From positions 72,636,293 to 72,700,292 of the forward strand of contig CM072511.1 of assembly GCA_036898135.1 (NCBI GenBank): DNA of 64,000 nucleotides. Reading direction: 5' to 3'. This document shows positions 13,560 through 26,235 of this stretch, piece after piece (the first letter of the stretch is position 1; every line of letters begins with the position of its first letter). A program made the translations under genes and the position numbers. This DNA comes from Oncomelania hupensis (taxonomy: Eukaryota; Mollusca; Gastropoda; Littorinimorpha; Pomatiopsidae). A model generated the notes under the pieces. The model searched no databases. It was not told the DNA's origin and saw nothing but the letters and a program-made list of their open reading frames with translations.

Positions 13560-13940
13560 GTACTCTCCTCTAAATACAAAGTTTAAAGGACGTGTTTAAA
13601 AAAAAAGAAGTAAAAAAATGACCTCATCATGATTACGTCACTCAATTTGCATAATTTTGGTATTACCTAAGGAAAGTCTAAGTATACGCCAAACGTGAAC
13701 CAAATCCTTCCAATAATTTGGGAGAAAAAAGGATTATAAAAATGACGTCACACAATAAATTCCAATTACATACAACAAAAAAATCAAATGTACATTTAAA
13801 ATTTTTTCTTTACAAATAAAACAATACGTCAAGATGATTACGTCACTCCATTTGCATAAGGTTGGTTTTATTTTGGAGGCACAGGTAAAGTCTAAGTATA
13901 TACCAAATTTGAATTCCAGTAGTTCAGGAGAAAAATAGGA
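13560..13940 (+). repeat. two diverged tandem units of a dispersed repeat
   Basis: Two segments of about 200 bases share, in order, GATTACGTCACTC, TTTGCATAA, AAAGTCTAAGTATA and a GGAGAAAAA-GGATT block. A further related piece follows at 14035-14165 and ends in GACGGACGCTGGACGGACGC. These are old copies of one repeat family. Confidence 0.6.
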
Positions 13941-14165
13941 TTTGAAAAGAAAACAACGCAACAACATTACGACATTATCCAACATGGGTAATTTTTCCAA
14001 TTTTTTTTTTTCAATCTGGTAAGGTGAGTTATTTTTTAAGTAAACGCCAAGTTTCAAAGAAATCCGTCCATTAATTTCAGAGACCGACGTCGGACGGACG
14101 CTGGACGGACGCCGGACGCCCAAAGCCGAAAACAGTAGCTTCAGAGCTTTACAGGCCGGAACTAA

Positions 14166-15052
14166 TAAAATAAATAAGTAACGTGAACAAACGAGCAAAT
14201 AATTATAAATGTATAGTTTCGAACATGAAACTTAACACAACTATCTATAGCTATCTAAAATAGAACCAACAAAACGATGGCATACCATTCAAATATATTT
14301 CCAAACACTAACACATAACCCTCCCTCCCCAAAACTAAGCATTTTCAAAAGTGTTAATGTTCTTGGCGGGGTTGTGACTGAAGTTTATCCTAATGAAACA
14401 AAAGACAAACGTGGAAATCATAGGTCACAATCTGAAATATCTACAACCAAAAATTATCAAAATTTGCTAAGACAATTTTTGTTAAATACAGTGCAATTAT
14501 TGTAAAATAATAAAATGGAGAAGCACAATGACCTGACTTTTGAAAAAAAAAAAGTACAAATACAAGTGATCTAACATGCCGAGCAGTTCTGTTAAGTTTC
14601 CACAAACAAAAAAGATGAATATCGGTTCAATCATTCCTGAGATAAGGCAAAGAGTGTGTTTCGAACAAAGTAGAAATTCAGGGCGAAAGACCAAGTGACT
14701 GACCAACAACCAGACTGCTTCTGAAGGATCCAAAACTCACCAAATCGCTTCTGCCGTTGTTGTAGATATTCAACCAAATGTGTTTAGCAACAAAATGACT
14801 CCAATGACCTTGATCTTTGCGATAGAGCAAATATGATGGCAGGCCACTAACCTAGATAATGTTCCTATGAGGTTTGATCAAAATACGTTCAGTGGTTCTT
14901 GAGATATGGCGTCCAACGGACCGACGGACAGACAAACTGACCGACCGACAGAATTATATTTGGCTCGTTTTTATGCTCCCTTAACCCTCTCTGCCCCGAT
15001 TATTTGAAAGTATTTCCAGATAAGTCTGAAAATACAAAAACACATAAAAATG

Positions 15053-15091
<39 letters not shown>

Positions 15092-16104
15092 AATACATGC
15101 ATCCAAATACTTATACATAATTAAACGAACAAGTGCAGTTCCGAGCATGAAACCTACGCAGTATATGATAAATTAACTTCTCTGAATGCCTTCTGGCAGA
15201 GCCAAGTCCCTGCAATGCTTTGTGTTTGACTATTGACAACGCTGATGTTTTGCTTTCCTTGTACGAACAGTTGTACAAACGAAATACTGCTGTACAGCTT
15301 ACACTACCCCCAAAGGCGTCGAATTTGCACCGATCATGTTGCCGATTCTAATCCGATTGCAATCAGATGACGTCATTCGCATCCGTCCGATCGCGGTCGG
15401 CTGGAAATCTTGTGATTTGAGCCTGCTCTATACTGCTTCGAGAAATCGTCCCCGATTCTAAGCTTACAAAAATCAGTACGCCTCTCGCGAGTGCGTGATT
15501 TCAACCTGAACATAAATGACTCTCCGTCTCAGCCATTGTCGTACACACTACCTTCGTTATTGATGTTTTACCTTTCTCTTCCAAATACGATTCAAAACTG
15601 CAGCTAATTCAAGCAAATTCTCAACACTGTCAAAACTGGCAGCATTTTCAACAACAGGAAGATGCTAGCGACCGTAACCGTCTGCTTCCAAAGGGTCGGC
15701 TTGTTTGGGAGCGTGTGTCAGTGTTCACGTTTATGCAGTCCGGCCCGACCACACTCCGATTATGAAAATGCTCTAGAATCAGCCTCAAAACCAATATGTG
15801 TGGGTGGCACCTTAAGACCCAATGCTTTAGAACACGGAAGTCACTGTCACCTTATATATTAATACAGTTTTGGTGTAACCCTTAAGCATGCGGTAATGAG
15901 TAAATGCCTAATGACTGTCAAGTAGCCCTCTACTAGATTCTCGCTGTTATGTTATTGAGGACCCCGATGTTTTTTTTAAGCTGCGTACACGTTTATTGGA
16001 CAGCTTTCACCTCAACAATGTGGATTAATAAACGCTTCTATGATCATACTATCCAGTGTAAAAGTATGAAAATAATGACCTCAGACTCATTTTAAAAGCC
16101 GTTG
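14166..16104. other. unassigned AT-rich interval
   Basis: Holds an (AAAT)n run at about 15053-15092 and one dispersed phrase (TTCAGTGGTTCTTGAGATATG) at about 14888. Nothing else was recognised on either strand. Confidence 0.55.
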
Positions 16105-16400
16105 TTTTCATGATTATTTATTATTTATCATTCTTATATAGCGCTGCTGCTCAAGGCGCTGACCGATACAAGATCGCATTCAAGCTGGCTGAGGCGCCCA
16201 CTTGCAGCCTTTCGGCGCACTGCCTGAAGCCCAGACCATGGAACAATCCTGGGCGACCGGGGATAGGAGAGAAAGAACCTAGTGCTTGTTGGGTTATTTG
16301 TGCAGCCGGCACTCACCTGTCTAGGAACTGAGCGTCAGGATTTTTAAAGTCCGTGCGATGGAATGCAATCATGCACTATTAGACCTCGATTTATACTCTC
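16105..16400 (+). repeat. dispersed SINE-like repeat
   Basis: The least interrupted copy of the family whose other members are at 5120-5333 plus 6512-6580, 25590-25690 and 61310-61460. It begins after a TTATT stretch with TTATATAGCGC and carries GCTCAAGGCGCTGACCGATA. No RNA polymerase III boxes were found, so SINE is only a working label. Confidence 0.6.
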
Positions 16401-16559
16401 ATGTGAAGGATGATGTTCTTAACCTTTTAGTCACCGCAAGCTAATTTTGGTACTGCAGAATTTCTTCACTGCTTTCTCATTGCTTAACACGTTAGCATGA
16501 GAGAAAATGTCACCTTTTGCTTAACGTGCAATTCTTCTCACTCTGTTATAATAGAGTAT

Positions 16560-16588
16560 AATCATAGAAAAGTTCACACACACACACA

Positions 16589-16624
<36 letters not shown>

Positions 16625-17135
16625 AACACAAGTGCGTGCACGCACACCACTGACAGTTGTTTGTTGACACAGCATGGAAGAGACGTCTAAAATTCAAAGT
16701 GTAGGAGTGGATCTAACCAATGATTACTCAAAATTTTATCTGTTCTTGTGTCAACAATGCAATGTAAATGCCAGTAAACTCATTGTCACAAAAACACCCT
16801 TCATACCCTGGCCCTTTAATTAAATAAATAGGTAAACTATTTCTGTGGCTCGTAAACCAAAAACATATTTCTCTACTAGTCTTGTCTCGCCAATAACTCA
16901 ACAAACACAGTAACGACAGCGACGTCAAACAAAAGCGCGGATGAAATTATTTCCCTTAGAGCGGCTTACTAGTAACCAAAACGTCCTGGTTCGAATTCCG
17001 GATTGGCCAACTTGTGACCATGGTATTTCCCCCTTACCATCAATTGGTTCGCTGGTATCAGAATAATGTGACCAGCAGTAGCCTATGCGCTCCGGAGTCG
17101 TGTGACTATAATCTACAATTAACCTAACCTTTTTC
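16560..17135 (+). repeat. (CA)n and a tRNA-derived SINE or tRNA relic
   Basis: A CA run at about 16576-16620. At about 16958-17010 the order TTAGAGCGGCTTACTAG, AACGTCCTGG, then B-box GGTTCGAATTCC (16988-16999) matches the anticodon-to-T-arm half of a tRNA. No cloverleaf with a proper D arm or acceptor stem can be closed, so this is a SINE head or pseudogene rather than a functional tRNA. Confidence 0.5.
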
Positions 17136-17339
17136 CCTTAAAATCACCTGTTGTGTAATGTCACCTTTCCCCACTGAAGGGCACCTCGCTGTCGTCTCAT
17201 TGATCTCAAGGGGTCGTTGTGGTTCGCACGCAGGCATTATGGGTGAAAATGTCGGTGGCCATATTGTATCTCACAGGGGCGAATTATGCTCTCCATGAGA
17301 GGAGAGGGAGGGTTGGGGGTGGGGGTGTCCTGATTACAT

Positions 17340-17720
17340 TATGTGACACTATTAGACTACTAATAATTATGTACCGCTGCATCAACGGTTCTGCTTCTTC
17401 CTACCTTTCCGACAGCATCCATCCATCTGTACACACCATAACGAAACCCCCGCTCAGCTTCTGATCCTCTGACTCTTCCAGTCCCTCGAACCAATCTTGT
17501 TTCTGTTGGATTCCGCTCTTTTCCGGCCTTTGGACCATCTGTTTGGAACCAACTCCCACGTTCTATACGCAGCAAACCCTCAATCTTCTCCTTCAAACAG
17601 AACCTAAAAACTCTTCTCGTCTTCATTTGCTCATTAACCCTCTTCCACAGCAATGATATGTTCCACATGGTCTCTATGTATCTGACAGCGTGTGTCTGTG
17701 TATGTGTGTATGTGTGTATA
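17340..17720 (+). mobile_element. CR1/Jockey-like LINE, C-terminal fragment
   Basis: Two adjacent frames read CINGSASSYLSDS and then VPRTNLVSVGFRSFPAFG, PSVWNQLPRSIRS and FKQNLKTLL. This is the conserved C-terminal tail of CR1/Jockey-group reverse transcriptases, here broken by a frameshift. It runs into a TG/TA tract at its end. Confidence 0.75.
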
Positions 17721-17729
17721 TATATATAT

Positions 17730-18689
17730 CAGGGGCGTCGCACACGGGGGGGCAGGGGGGGCACCTGCCCCCCCAATAATTTGGCCAAAAAAAAAAGAAA
17801 GAGAGAGAGAAAGAAGAAAAGAAGAAGAAGAAGAAGAAGAAGAAGAAGAAGAAGAAGAAGAAGAAGATTTCAAACGATAGAGGAAGGCAGGAAGAATCAA
17901 TAATTAAAAAAATCACCATATTTTTAAACCGTAGTGTAAAGGGCTAACGTACGAAATAATATTACAATAATCTATTAGCATGTGCCTGTGTTTCACAACA
18001 AAATATTTCGTGGCGCTAACGCAATCACCGGGCAGCAGAGCTGGCTTTCGCTGTTTGAAAGAAGTGTCATTTCATCACGCAAAGAGCAAAATTAACAAAA
18101 CAATGGAATCGTCTGTTTTCCAGGTTTGTTGATATCAATTATTTACTTTAGTCTGTAAAATGAGTAAGGCAAGGGTGAATGTGCAAGTGTCAATAAATAG
18201 TTGAGGTGCGCGATATTTTTTAATTTAGATTTAGTTTGTTGATAGGCCTACACGTGCACGTGCTTTGATCGCAAAAGGGGAAAAAAAAGGACCCGTTCGC
18301 TTTTCTGGGGACAGATAACGTGGTCTTGACTGCTTTGATTATTACACCACCACCCCCACCCCCCACCCCCCATTATAGGTTTCACTTGGTTTGTTTGTTT
18401 GTTTTGTTTGTTTATGTGTCCGCGAATAGATCTCCGATGTTTGTGGACTGAACTAGCTGAGATTTTGTTCATGGACTACTAGTAAGATCATCTCGATCCT
18501 TCCCAAAATCCAAGGTCACAGCTAGGTCAAAAAGGTCAAAACCTGACCTTTTGGCTCAATTTTTGGTCTGTAAAAAGATCTCTGGTGTTTGTAGACCGAA
18601 TGACGTCCCGCTTGTCAGCCCCCCCCCCCCTCCCATCTCCCCGTCGACAGGGTTGCCCCCCCAATATTTTGGACCGTGCGACGCCCCTG
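17730..18689. mobile_element. hAT-like non-autonomous element (MITE)
   Basis: Inverted ends CAGGGGCGTCGCAC match over 14 bases and continue as G-rich and CCAATA-TTTGG blocks. It sits inside a TA dinucleotide tract, so the eight flanking bases (ATATATAT and TTATATAT) fit an 8 bp hAT-type duplication with one difference but carry little weight. There is no transposase frame. The interior holds a GAA run at 17817-17867 and a cluster of AGGTCA-like motifs at about 18510-18550. Confidence 0.75.
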
Positions 18690-18690
18690 T

Positions 18691-18786
<96 letters not shown>
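18690..18786. repeat. (TA)n(GA)n compound microsatellite
   Basis: TA run to about 18718, then a pure GA run. It flanks the right end of the hAT-like MITE. The following 18790-19140 shows nothing recognisable. Confidence 0.95.
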
Positions 18787-18789
<3 letters not shown>

Positions 18790-19141
18790 AGAACGAATGA
18801 ATGTTGAGTTTAATATGTACACGACGACTGGACGATCCGCTAACTAAATTAAAAAAACAAACATTAAGAAGCAGGTGAAATTAAAACACAAACAGTCAGG
18901 CACGGTCAATAACACACAAACACACACAAGCGCGCGCACAGGCACACGCACGTAAAGCACCTCTTTTATCACGTATAAAATCATTCAGTGTGCGCGTTTG
19001 GGCGTTGTAATATTCAACTTGTATGTTCAATTGACCTTTGTACCAAAACATACTCCTATAGTATTCATAATGTATACTTGGCAATAAAGTCAACTAAAGT
19101 GCTTTTTTGTTGCATTTTTTAATGACTGAATTTAGTTGTAA

Positions 19142-22100
19142 TTTTTTTTTGAAAATGTTTTTATTCAAAGGTTACATAGTGTTATGTTGCATCAGAAAGT
19201 ACATTTTTAGCACACATGTAGCATTGAAAAAATGTGTTTCACACATTTGGCAGAACTTTAACATACAGTAAATTTGAAGATAACGAAATAAAGCATTGAA
19301 TCGATTATACAAAAACATATGCGAATAGTTCCAAAGCATGATGCACATTCCTTCTTAGTCTTACGTTCAATTGTACACTCTGTTCATGTTCCATGGTCTA
19401 TTCTCTTCTATAAATTGTTTGTAAGCTGCCCATTTTTGTGTGAACTTGTCATAATTCATGTTAATCTGAAAAACATATGTATCTACTTTATATGTTTGAA
19501 TAATAAATCTTAAAAATACTTGCAATGGTTTTGTTTTGTTTATTCTGCATATGTATAGAAAAAAAATTTGCAAGCAATAAAATATGTGAAAAACCTTCAT
19601 CAACTTTCGTTTTGCCATCCTGTCCAAAAAGTACTAAGATCGGATTCAGTGCAAGTCTGTCACAATTACAACATTTGTCCTTCAGAATTCTTACAAAGTC
19701 ATTCCAAAACATGTGAACACGCACGCAGTTCCACAAATAATGAATTGCTGAAATGTTTTTTCATTACAAAAATTACACAAATTGTTTGATATCACTCCCA
19801 TCTGTTTCATAACAGTTAGTTACAATAATTCGATAGTTGATTTTCATCTGAAGCCACTTCAGTTTTACTTCTTTAATTTGTTTTGTTATCATGAATACTT
19901 CCGACCATTCAATATCACTTCCCAAAATTTTCTCCAGTTTGTAGAGGCATTAGACTGCAATGGTTTACCCAAAAGTATTTCATAAAAATATTTTGCTCCT
20001 GTTGGAGCCCTTAATAATGCATCATAGGTTTTGGTTTTACTATAACTTATGTCATTACAATCATTATTTATTAACTGAATATTATTTTCCTTCATACACT
20101 TTCTAATGGAACAAACATATCCAAAATACGTCAAAAAGGCACATCAATATTAAATTTGCTTTTAAATGCTGATACTGTTAAAAAAGCGCCATTATCTGTC
20201 ACCAAATCCTTTACAAAATATAGGTCGTTTTTTTGGTCCAGTCATCAAAATATAACATCTCACCATCAATTTTAAGCTTTTTATTAAACAATAATGGTTC
20301 TATTAACATCTCTTGGTCAGTGCAAATGTCCACTTTATTGTACAAAATATTACAACTATTAAATACATCCTTTCAAAACTGATTTACAAAATTATTCTTC
20401 AGTTTTAACACACCTGCACCATATTCCTTTAGCATTTCTATCTCTGTACATATTTCTTTCAAGATTACTTTCCATTTAGGATTACTCCATTGGATATATT
20501 TTTTCAAAGATGTAATTTGTCTTTCTATATTTGGCAAATTTATACCTCCGTTCTGGACACTATGAATTGCTATTGCCTGTTTAATTTTATCTCTGTTTTT
20601 GTTCCAAACAAAGTCATAGCACATTTTCTGTACCCGTTCTACTACCTCGTTGGGAGGATTAGGTAATAAAATCCATAAATAATTGAGTTTGGATAATATT
20701 AAAGATTTTAGTGCTGCAACTTTTTCCCAATGGATTGATAGATATTTTTGACTAAGTATTTTTTAGTCTTGTTAAATTTGTTTGTTAAATTTATTTCTGC
20801 CAATTTAGTAAGATCGCTTGTAAACCAGAGCCCTAGGATTTAAAACTATGCTGGATTCCAAGTCATTTTTATGTTAGGCGAAAATGTAATGTCACTATTT
20901 TGTTTACTACCAAGCCATATTTTACATGTTTTTTCCTAATTCATCTTTAAACCAGAGATTTTCTCAAAATCATTTAACGTCTGAAATAGATTTTCATAAG
21001 AATTTTTGTCACCTTCTAAAAGTAATAAAGTATCGTTGGCAAACTGACTCACTTTACATTCTGTCTCTGAAATATTTATTCCTTTAATTTCTTTGTTTTC
21101 CCTTATGTTATTTGCCAATAATTCTGCACACAAAATAAATAAATATGGAGAAATTGTATCACCTTGTCTACATCCTTGTTTAATCATGAAACTAGCAGAA
21201 GCTTTACCATTTACCAACACAGAGGATTTTATGTTATTATAGAAGGCTGATATCCAACAACATATGTCTTCTCCAAAGCCAAACAATTTTAAGACCTTGT
21301 GCATGTAATTCCAATTCACAGAGCCAAACGCTTTTTCAAAATCAATTGAGACGACCATGGATGTTTTTTTTCATTTAAGTAGCGGATTAATACATACAAA
21401 AATCTTAAATTGTCTCCTATGTCACGAAACCTTTTTAATCTTCATTAATAAGTTTCGGTAGCATTTTTTAAAATTCTATTTGCTATACAAGAAGAGCCTG
21501 TCTTATAAATAACATTTTATAATGAGATGGGACGCCAATTTTTAAGGAAATCTCGAGGTTAATCTCCATTTGTTAGGCAAATTATAATACCTTCTCTCAT
21601 TTCATTATTTACAAACCCTTACTTCAGAGAGCGTACTAGAAATTCACCTAATTGTTTTAAGAAAAAAATTTAAAAGTCAACAGTCATTCCATCTATCCCT
21701 GGACTTTTACCACTACACATACTTTTTAGTGCATAATTAGCTTCTTGAAGAGTTATTAAACCTTCCAATGAAGTTGCTTCCTCGACTGATAACTTGGACG
21801 TATATGTTTCTAAATCTGTATCTATTACTTGTTTTTCTGAATACAAATTTTTCACAATTTTTTTTATCATCATTGTTTTTTAAATATTGTTTAATTTTGG
21901 AGACTAGTTTAAACATTTGTTTGCTTACAAAATGTCTTTTTTCTAAATTACACAAATATTTGGTTACTTTTTCTCCTTTGGCTGCCCAGCGAGCTTTGCT
22001 GCGAATCATTATTCCTTCTATTTTCTTTCTCCTTAATTGTACGAGACTATTTTTACCTGTAATTCTTGTTGATCATAATCATATTTTTGTACTTTACTGT

Positions 22101-22384
22101 CTATTGTTTGTATTTTTCTTGTTCAAGTTGTTTTTCTAAATGCACTTCTATATGTTTCTTTTTAAAACTAAATTCCATTGTTTTACTTCTAATTTTCATT
22201 ATGAGAGTGTCCAAAAATAACTGGTCTGACAGGGTTAATTCCAGACAATCTACAGAAATATTAGCAATTTTTTCTCCATCGTATACCAACACAGCATACT
22301 GTTTCTTACCTTTATTAATAATATCATTAATTTCACTTACATAATTTTTGTCACTTAAAAGTGTTGTAATTATTTTTATATTCC
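19142..22384 (-). mobile_element. L1/Tx1-like LINE, decayed
   Basis: Read on the minus strand from 22384 down, it gives LFLDTLIMKIRSKTMEFSF, then SKARWAAKGEKVTKYLCNLE, then ANYALKSMCSGKSPGIDGM, then reverse-transcriptase motifs SIDFEKAFGSVNW, GCRQGDTISPYLFILCAELL, and SQFANDTLLLLEGD (FADD changed to FAND), then FVWNKNRDKIKQAI. The C-terminal stop is near 19367. An AATAAA and an A run on the minus strand end the element at 19142. Many stops and frameshifts make it inactive. The order and motifs match the L1/Tx1 group; the endonuclease part is missing. Confidence 0.85.
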
Positions 22385-22389
22385 GGCTT

Positions 22390-22850
22390 TTTGCCACAAC
22401 TTGGCTGAAAGAGGACACACCCCTGATCCGCATAAAAATATTTGCTGAAACAACCCCAGTGGTAACACAGAAGGCACTCCCCAGCCGGTCATTGTACAAA
22501 AAGGCATCCCACGCATGGGATGCTGAGGCTATACTGTAATCTAATGAACGCCCGTTTACAAAAACAAAATAGAATACAAACATCATTATAAAATATCAAC
22601 AAAAACATACATATACAATGCCTACATTGCCAAATAATAATATAATAGGAAGCTTTAGTGACCATTTTGCAGAGAGCGTCCAATTTTTCTAAGCTGATAC
22701 AACAGACTTCACACACAAATGAGGAGTTTTGTCCCGGAAGAGTTTTCAAAAAAAATGTAGGCGACTGGTCGAGCGAAGAAGAAGATAAGTATAGTAGATT
22801 AATAGAACAGAGTTGGAATGAGAAAGAACAAATGAGAAAGACAGCCACAC
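22390..22850 (+). repeat. R1 repeat copy A
   Basis: Shares with copies B, C and D the blocks CCTGATCCGCATAAAA, GCATCCCACGCA, GGATGCTGAGGCT, CCCGTTTACAAAAACAAAAT and GAGCGTCCAAT. It abuts the 5' end of the L1-like LINE in opposite orientation. A plus-strand frame in this copy reads through the 3' half (VGDWSSEEED, EKEQMRKTAT). Confidence 0.8.
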
Positions 22851-23172
22851 GTGTTAAACCTACGCCCAACCCTCCTCCTTTTGCAGCCGGGCTTGGGACC
22901 GTCCTTGGCGGAGTTACTAAAACATTGCACTTGCAATATTAACAGCAATTGAAAGTCAACCTGAATCTAACAACAGCACACCAACACTGAAGTAGAAATT
23001 CAGAGCAGGAAACAACATAACACAGCGCTTCCATCAATTTGCCGAAGACAATCACTACTGACCCCACCTAAACAATACTAACTTCGCTTTCAAACACTAG
23101 AGCACTTGGACCTTGCTAATAAACAAGGACAAGCGCCCTTTTCCCCATCGCCCCTTCCTTTTCCGTGTGTTT

Positions 23173-23445
23173 TGACCTTGATACAGTTTTATGACAACGC
23201 AAGGCAAAACATTTCCTCGACGTTGATGTTTGTTTTCTTTCACTTTCTTTTGACCTTGATACACTTTTCTTCTTGACCTTGATACACTTTTCTTCTTGAC
23301 CTTGATACACTTTTTTTGACCTTGATACATGTTTCTTTTGACCTTGATACACTTTTCTTTTGACCTTGATAGTTTTCTTTTGACCTTGATTCACTTTTCT
23401 TCTTGACCTTGATACATTGTTTCCTTTCTTTCCTGACCTTGATAC
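23173..23445 (+). repeat. array of ten TGACCTTGA motifs
   Basis: TGACCTTGA occurs at 23173, 23251, 23274, 23297, 23317, 23339, 23361, 23381, 23404 and 23434, usually followed by TACA and separated by T/C-rich spacers. Most spacings are 20-23 bases. The reverse complement TCAAGGTCA is the extended half-site bound by FTZ-F1/SF-1 and ERR nuclear receptors. It may be only a minisatellite; the minus strand then reads as repeated QGQKK and KVYQGQ. Confidence 0.85.
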
Positions 23446-23499
23446 AATTTTGTGACATTTTTCACGGTGTTTTTGTTCTTTTTTCCACTGCCGTCTTAA

Positions 23500-24775
23500 T
23501 GCTGGCAAGGTGGAATTTTTTACAAAGTATGCAATCGTCTCTAGTATCAGAAACTGACCACAATGCAATTCCACCAGAGCGGATCATGCAGATGTGGCCA
23601 TTAATATCACAAAGTAAGGGACAGCTGTTGGAGAGCTGAGTGTGAGCAAGTAGAGCTAACAAATGTCAAAAAGGGAAAGAGGGACCTTGACAGAACCAGG
23701 TTGCTGTCTCATGTTCATTTCCCATTATTATTTATCCTTAACAAAAAAGAAAAGAGACATGTGTCCCGACTGCCTCACCAGTCGTGTCGTTGTCTCATGT
23801 TTATTTACAGTTTACTTTCTAACCTAACAAAAGAAAAAGAGACATCGGTCGTCTCATGTTTATTTACATTTTGACTGCTCGCCACACACTTACACTCCAC
23901 GTCCACTGCCCCTTTCCCCCCATGACACTAATGTCCACAACCACACTCTCTCGTTGTTTCCCCACAGAAACATTTCTCCGACAGAACCACAACATGACCA
24001 TTCCCCTCAACCTTCAACAGCTTCAACAGCTTACAAAACCTTGTAGCTGCTGTGCTTATTGCAGCTGCCAGTTCTGTGATATTGGACTGGCTTGGTGTAT
24101 GTCGACACAAAGCCTGTGCTTTGATTGCGACATTTCCTATGCTGGCAAGGTGGAACTTTTCACAAAGTATGCAACCATCTCCAGTATCAGAAACTGACCA
24201 CACTGCAATTCCACCAGAGCGGATCATGCAGATGTGACCATTAGTATCACAAAGTAAGGGACAACTGTTGGAGAGCAGAGTTTGGGCAAGCAGAGCTAAC
24301 AAATGTCAAAAAGGGAAAGAGGGACCTTGACAGAACCAGGTTGCTGTCTCATGTTCATTTCCCATTATTATTTATCCTTAACAAAAAAGAAAAGAGACAT
24401 GTGTCCCGACTGCCTCACCAGTCGTGTCGTTGTCTCATGTTTATTTACAGTTTACTTTCTAACCTAACAAAAGAAAAAGAGACATCGGTCGTCTCATGTT
24501 TATTTACATTTTGACTGCTCGCCACACACTTACACTCCACGTCCACTGCCCCTTTCCCCCCATGACACTAATGTCCACAACCACACTCTCTCGTTGTTTC
24601 CCCACAGAAACATTTCTCCGATAGAACCACAACATGACCATTCCCCTCAACCTTCAACAGCTTGCAACACCTTGTAGCTGCTGTACTTAATGCAGCTGCC
24701 AGTTCTGTGATGTTGCACTGGCTTGGTGTATGTCGACACAAAGCCTGTGCTTTGATTGCGACATTTTCTAACACC
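23500..24775 (-). repeat. 640 bp tandem duplication with open minus-strand frame
   Basis: The segment starting CTGGCAAGGTGGAA near 23501 recurs near 24142, and AAATGTCAAAAAGGG at 23661 recurs at 24301, giving a period of 640 bases. A third partial unit ends near 24770. On the minus strand both units keep NGHICMIRSGGIA-WSVSDT and a following block with CRHTPSQ-NITELAAA and GHVVVLSEKCFCGETTREC. The protein is unrecognised. Six or more Cys per unit and near-identical frames in the copies could mean repeated exons of a real gene, or simply young duplication. Confidence 0.6.
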
Positions 24776-25172
24776 GACCTTGATTCATTTTCTAAATCTG
24801 ACCTTGATCTTTTTTTTCAGTGCTCAACGCTATTCGTGGCACTGTGGACACACAGTCCCCGCTAACTAACAAGATCTAGTTACTCTAGAGTCAAAATTGG
24901 AGCCAATAATATCCAGACAGAGCCTGCAGCGAGTACCGCCGACATGTCAACAGGAGCATTGTATTATATTGCTAGCCTCTCCTGGTAACTGCTGCAATGC
25001 CAGCATGGACAGCTGCTAAATCTAAGTAGATTTCAATTTCTGATAAATTGCATTGCAATGCTGTACAATTTCACTAAACACACACATGCACGCCCACAGT
25101 CAAACTGTCAAACTGTCTTTTGAGGTGGCCACCTCTATCGTTGATCCCTCGTTGTCTGCTCCTGCCTTCCCT

Positions 25173-25440
25173 CTGCGGTGGGGTCTTGTCCTGCGGTGGG
25201 GTCTTGTCCTGCGGTGAAGTCTTGTCCTGCGGTGAAGTCTTGTCCTGCGGTGAAGTCTTGTCCTGCGGTGGGGTCTTGTCCTGCAGTGGGGTCCTCATCT
25301 GCGGTGAAGTCTTGTCCTGCGGTGAAGTCTTGTCCTGCGGTGGGGTCTTGTCCTGCGGTGAAATCTTGTCCTGCGGTGGGGTCCTGTCCTGCGGTGAAGT
25401 CTTGTCCTGCGGTGGGGTTTGTGCTTGGGTCCTGTCCGGT
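25173..25440 (-). repeat. 18 bp minisatellite encoding PPQDKT repeats
   Basis: About 15 units of 18 bases (TGCGGTGAAGTCTTGTCC on the plus strand). Read on the minus strand they give hexapeptides PPQDKT/SPQDKT. Directly upstream on the minus strand is a good acceptor, TTCGTCTTCTTACAG at 25445-25459, and the frame then runs to a stop at 25074. It could be a low-complexity exon of an unknown gene. No flanking exon was found. Confidence 0.7.
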
Positions 25441-25589
25441 CCTGCTGTAAGAAGACGAAACATTGAAAGTAGAACAACATACAAATAGTAATAATAACTA
25501 TCGCTATCATAATTTTAACAAATTTCCTTCCCTAGATTTAAATAATGTGAGCAATATAAAATACTATGTCATCATCTTGTGAAATATTA

Positions 25590-25690
25590 TTTATTAATGT
25601 TATTATTCCTATATAGCACTTTTTCAGCTCAAGAGCTGTTCAAGACGCTGACCGATACGGGATCTAGAACCCCAGTCGCCCGAGAAGCCT
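25590..25690 (+). repeat. dispersed SINE-like repeat, short copy
   Basis: Carries CCTATATAGCACTTTTTCAG, CTCAAGAGCTGTTCAAG and GCTGACCGATACGGGAT, matching the start of the 16105-16400 repeat. Confidence 0.55.
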
Positions 25691-25922
25691 ATTGTCATAT
25701 TCTAGAACATGCTCTTTATATTAGCGTGTGATGCTGTGCCATAATATTCTAAACAGAAATAGTTTGGAACATACGCAATAATCGCCATTGAGATTATAAA
25801 TGGGGGAGGGGTAGGTAGGTGGGAAGAGAAGGGAAGAAAACGAACGTGATGAAGGTGATAATTAAGCAAATGAATGTCGCTCTATGGTGTCGTATAAGAT
25901 GTAAAATAAAGACTTTCCGGCA

Positions 25923-26234
<312 letters not shown>

Positions 26235-26235
<1 letters not shown>

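Noticed and set aside
13734..14198. 154-residue minus-strand frame
   Set aside because: It overlaps dispersed repeat units and has no domain or splice support.
16958..17010. Functional tRNA gene
   Set aside because: B box and anticodon-side resemblance only; acceptor stem and D arm do not close.
22101..22869. Minus-strand coding frames of 126-161 residues
   Set aside because: They run through the L1-like LINE end and the R1 repeat in opposite senses; similar frames in other R1 copies are broken.
25120..25488. Cys-rich plus-strand frame (CGGVLSCGEV)
   Set aside because: Translation of the 18 bp minisatellite on the strand without a splice acceptor; the minus reading is the better candidate.
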